Assembly: GCA_044224605.1 (NCBI GenBank)
Contig: JBGAKC010000024.1
Coordinates: 1-64,000, forward strand
Origin: UBA7672 sp044224605
Lineage (GTDB): Bacteria > Pseudomonadota > Alphaproteobacteria > Caulobacterales > Hyphomonadaceae
Direction of reading: 5' to 3'
DNA length: 64,000 bases
Below, one piece after another: positions 62,653-64,000 of the stretch (position 1 is the stretch's first letter; each line of letters starts with the position of its first letter). Both the position numbers and the translations under genes were made by a program. The notes beneath the pieces are model-generated. The model was not told where the DNA came from and ran no database searches. It saw only the letters and a list, made by a program, of their open reading frames with translations.

Positions 62653-63816
62653 ATGTCCGTACTCCAGGTCGAACGTCCTGATTTCATGCAGGAAGAAGAA
62701 ATCCGCATGTTCGAGGCATCCGTCGCCCGCTTCTTCGAGCAGAACGCTCCGCCCGAGCGCGTCGAGAAATGGCGCAAGGACAAGGTCGTCGAGCGCGCCA
62801 TGTGGACCGAGGCGGCCGAGGCTGGCCTGCTGGGTCTTTCCACCCCGGAAGAATACGGCGGCATGGGCGGCGATTATCGCCACGAAGTCATCCTGATGGA
62901 ACAGCTCGGCCTCAAGGGCGTCGACGGTTTCGGCGCCTCCCTGCACAACGCGATCGTCATGCCGTACATCTTCCACTACGGCACCGAGGACCAGAAGAAG
63001 CGCTGGCTGCCGAAGATGGCGTCAGGCGAACTGATCTCCGCCATCGCCATGACCGAACCCGGCGCCGGCTCCGACCTGCAGGGCGTGAAAACCACGGCGA
63101 AGAAATCCGGCAATGGCTATGTCATCAATGGCTCCAAGACCTTCATCACCAACGGCCAGACTGCGAACCTGATCTGCGTCGTCGCCAAGACGGACCCGAC
63201 GCAAGGCTCAAAAGGCATCTCGCTCATCATGCTCGAGACCGAGGGCGCCGAAGGCTTCGAGCGCGGTCGCAACCTCAACAAGCTGGGACAGCCCGCGCAG
63301 GACACATCCGAACTCTTCTTCAACGATGTGAAGGTGCCGGCCGACAACCTGCTTGGTTCGGAAGAGGGCAAGGGCTTCTACCAGCTCATGGGCCAGCTTC
63401 CGCAGGAACGCCTCAACATCGCCGTTCAGGCCATCGCCACGATCGAGCGAGCGCTTGAGCTGACGATCCAGTACGTCAAGGATCGCAAGGCCTTCGGCAA
63501 GTCGATCATGGACTTCCAGAACACGCAGTTCGTGCTGGCCGAATGCAAGACCGAGGCGACTGTCGCGCGCGTCTTCGTCAACCACTGCATCGGCGTCCAC
63601 CTCCAGGGCAAGCTCGACGCGGCCACGGCCTCCATGGCGAAGTACTGGCTCACCGATCTCGAAGGCAAGATCATCGACCGCTGCCTCCAGCTCTATGGCG
63701 GCTACGGCTTCATGGATGAGTTCCCGATCAGCCGCATGTACCGCGACAGCCGCATCCAGCGCATCTATGGCGGCACCAACGAGATCATGAAGATCCTGAT
63801 TGCGCGAACGCTGTAG
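62653..63816 (+). CDS. Acyl-CoA dehydrogenase
   Basis: A 387-residue acyl-CoA dehydrogenase. FAD and substrate motifs: AIAMTEPGAGSDLQGVKT, VINGSKTFITNGQTANL, and the C-terminal RIYGGTNEIMKILIA with the conserved Glu of the GGTNEI loop. A well-placed GGGGAG lies upstream of ATG 62653. It is a standard-length ACAD and differs from the longer TTG-started one at 56625. It is the last intact gene of the CoA catabolic block, oxidising an acyl-CoA to enoyl-CoA. Confidence 0.93.
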   Translation: MSVLQVERPDFMQEEEIRMFEASVARFFEQNAPPERVEKWRKDKVVERAMWTEAAEAGLLGLSTPEEYGGMGGDYRHEVILMEQLGLKGVDGFGASLHNAIVMPYIFHYGTEDQKKRWLPKMASGELISAIAMTEPGAGSDLQGVKTTAKKSGNGYVINGSKTFITNGQTANLICVVAKTDPTQGSKGISLIMLETEGAEGFERGRNLNKLGQPAQDTSELFFNDVKVPADNLLGSEEGKGFYQLMGQLPQERLNIAVQAIATIERALELTIQYVKDRKAFGKSIMDFQNTQFVLAECKTEATVARVFVNHCIGVHLQGKLDAATASMAKYWLTDLEGKIIDRCLQLYGGYGFMDEFPISRMYRDSRIQRIYGGTNEIMKILIARTL

Positions 63817-63834
63817 GGCCTACGCAGCTTCTGA

Positions 63835-64000
63835 TCACGGCGGGGAGGCAGCCGGCGGGGGCTTGGCTCTTGCGGTGAGATTGGCGGCAAGAAACACCGC
63901 CATCTCGCTGAGGACGATGCGGCGGCTTTCCGGATAGAGCAGCTCTTCGCTGTCACGATCGATCAGGATGAATTTCACAGGCTTGTTCGCAGCTTTGAGA
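63835..64000 (-). CDS. Alpha/beta hydrolase, C-terminal fragment (runs off the right edge)
   Basis: The last 54 codons of a gene entering from the right on the minus strand, stop TGA at 63837-63835. The visible tail is LKAANKPVKFILIDRDSEEL, then YPESRRIVLSEMAVFLAANL and a proline/alanine-rich end. The hydrophobic strand and long helix resemble the C-terminus of prolyl-oligopeptidase (S9) and related hydrolases. The expected HxW-type catalytic His after the strand reads D-S-E-E instead, so the enzyme could be inactive or of another family. Moderate call. Confidence 0.55.
   Translation of the reverse strand, partial: LKAANKPVKFILIDRDSEELLYPESRRIVLSEMAVFLAANLTARAKPPPAASPP

Overview
The window is GC-rich chromosomal DNA with bacterial gene packing: short gaps, ATGA and TGATG overlaps, and clear Shine-Dalgarno sites. 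Gene content suggests an alphaproteobacterium, with Hyphomonadaceae or another Caulobacterales-like lineage as my best guess. The pointers are two citrate synthases side by side (one with an N-terminal helix-turn-helix), BolA next to a monothiol glutaredoxin, a short PurL, Tad-type pilus proteins, DUF1501/DUF1800 and DUF1552/DUF1592 pairs, and many CoA-linked catabolic enzymes. The lineage is inferred. No rRNA, tRNA or CRISPR array was seen.

Region 1 (1-6.2 kb) is gene-poor accessory DNA. It holds the start of a lipoprotein gene, a CHAT-protease lipoprotein, three toxin-antitoxin modules (ParDE, AbrB/PIN, and a second ParDE-like pair) each with a perfect inverted repeat at its promoter, and a 167-bp element with 23-bp perfect inverted ends. 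Region 2 (6.2-21 kb) holds a divergent PhoH ATPase, a three-gene exported cluster (DUF1592 lipoprotein, DUF1552 Tat protein, novel secreted protein), a membrane-anchored serine hydrolase, MAPEG and diiron proteins divergent from an AraC regulator, several small secreted proteins and DsrE, ending at ttcA (20.2-21.1 kb).

Region 3 (21.3-38.2 kb) is mostly core: a carboxylesterase, divergent citrate synthases, the DUF1800/DUF1501 pair, the bolA, aldo/keto reductase and glutaredoxin cluster, purL, a macrodomain protein, a self-regulated TetR operon, and an overlapping set (CinA-like, enoyl-CoA hydratase, serine hydrolase, RluF-like). Region 4 (38.4-46.2 kb) encodes TadE, TadE/F and a giant TadG-like protein whose von Willebrand domain is split by a cysteine-marked repeat block, then CorA, a proline-rich membrane protein and a TTC38-like TPR protein behind an unusually structured leader.

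Region 5 (46.3-52.5 kb) is a TetR, HlyD, ABC ATPase, ABC-2 permease efflux operon resembling cecR-ybhGFSR, followed by a hybrid histidine kinase. Region 6 (52.5-64 kb) holds a lipoprotein hydrolase, a secreted protein, an SDR with the halohydrin dehalogenase signature, an IS110 remnant, and a CoA catabolic block: TetR, acyl-CoA dehydrogenase, ACAD10-like kinase, KAS III-like enzyme, feruloyl-CoA-synthetase-like ligase and a second acyl-CoA dehydrogenase. It closes with the 3' end of an alpha/beta hydrolase gene.

Several genes appear to start at TTG or GTG codons behind strong Shine-Dalgarno sites (7174, 7577, 32523, 32971, 54793, 56625). I chose those starts over longer ones.
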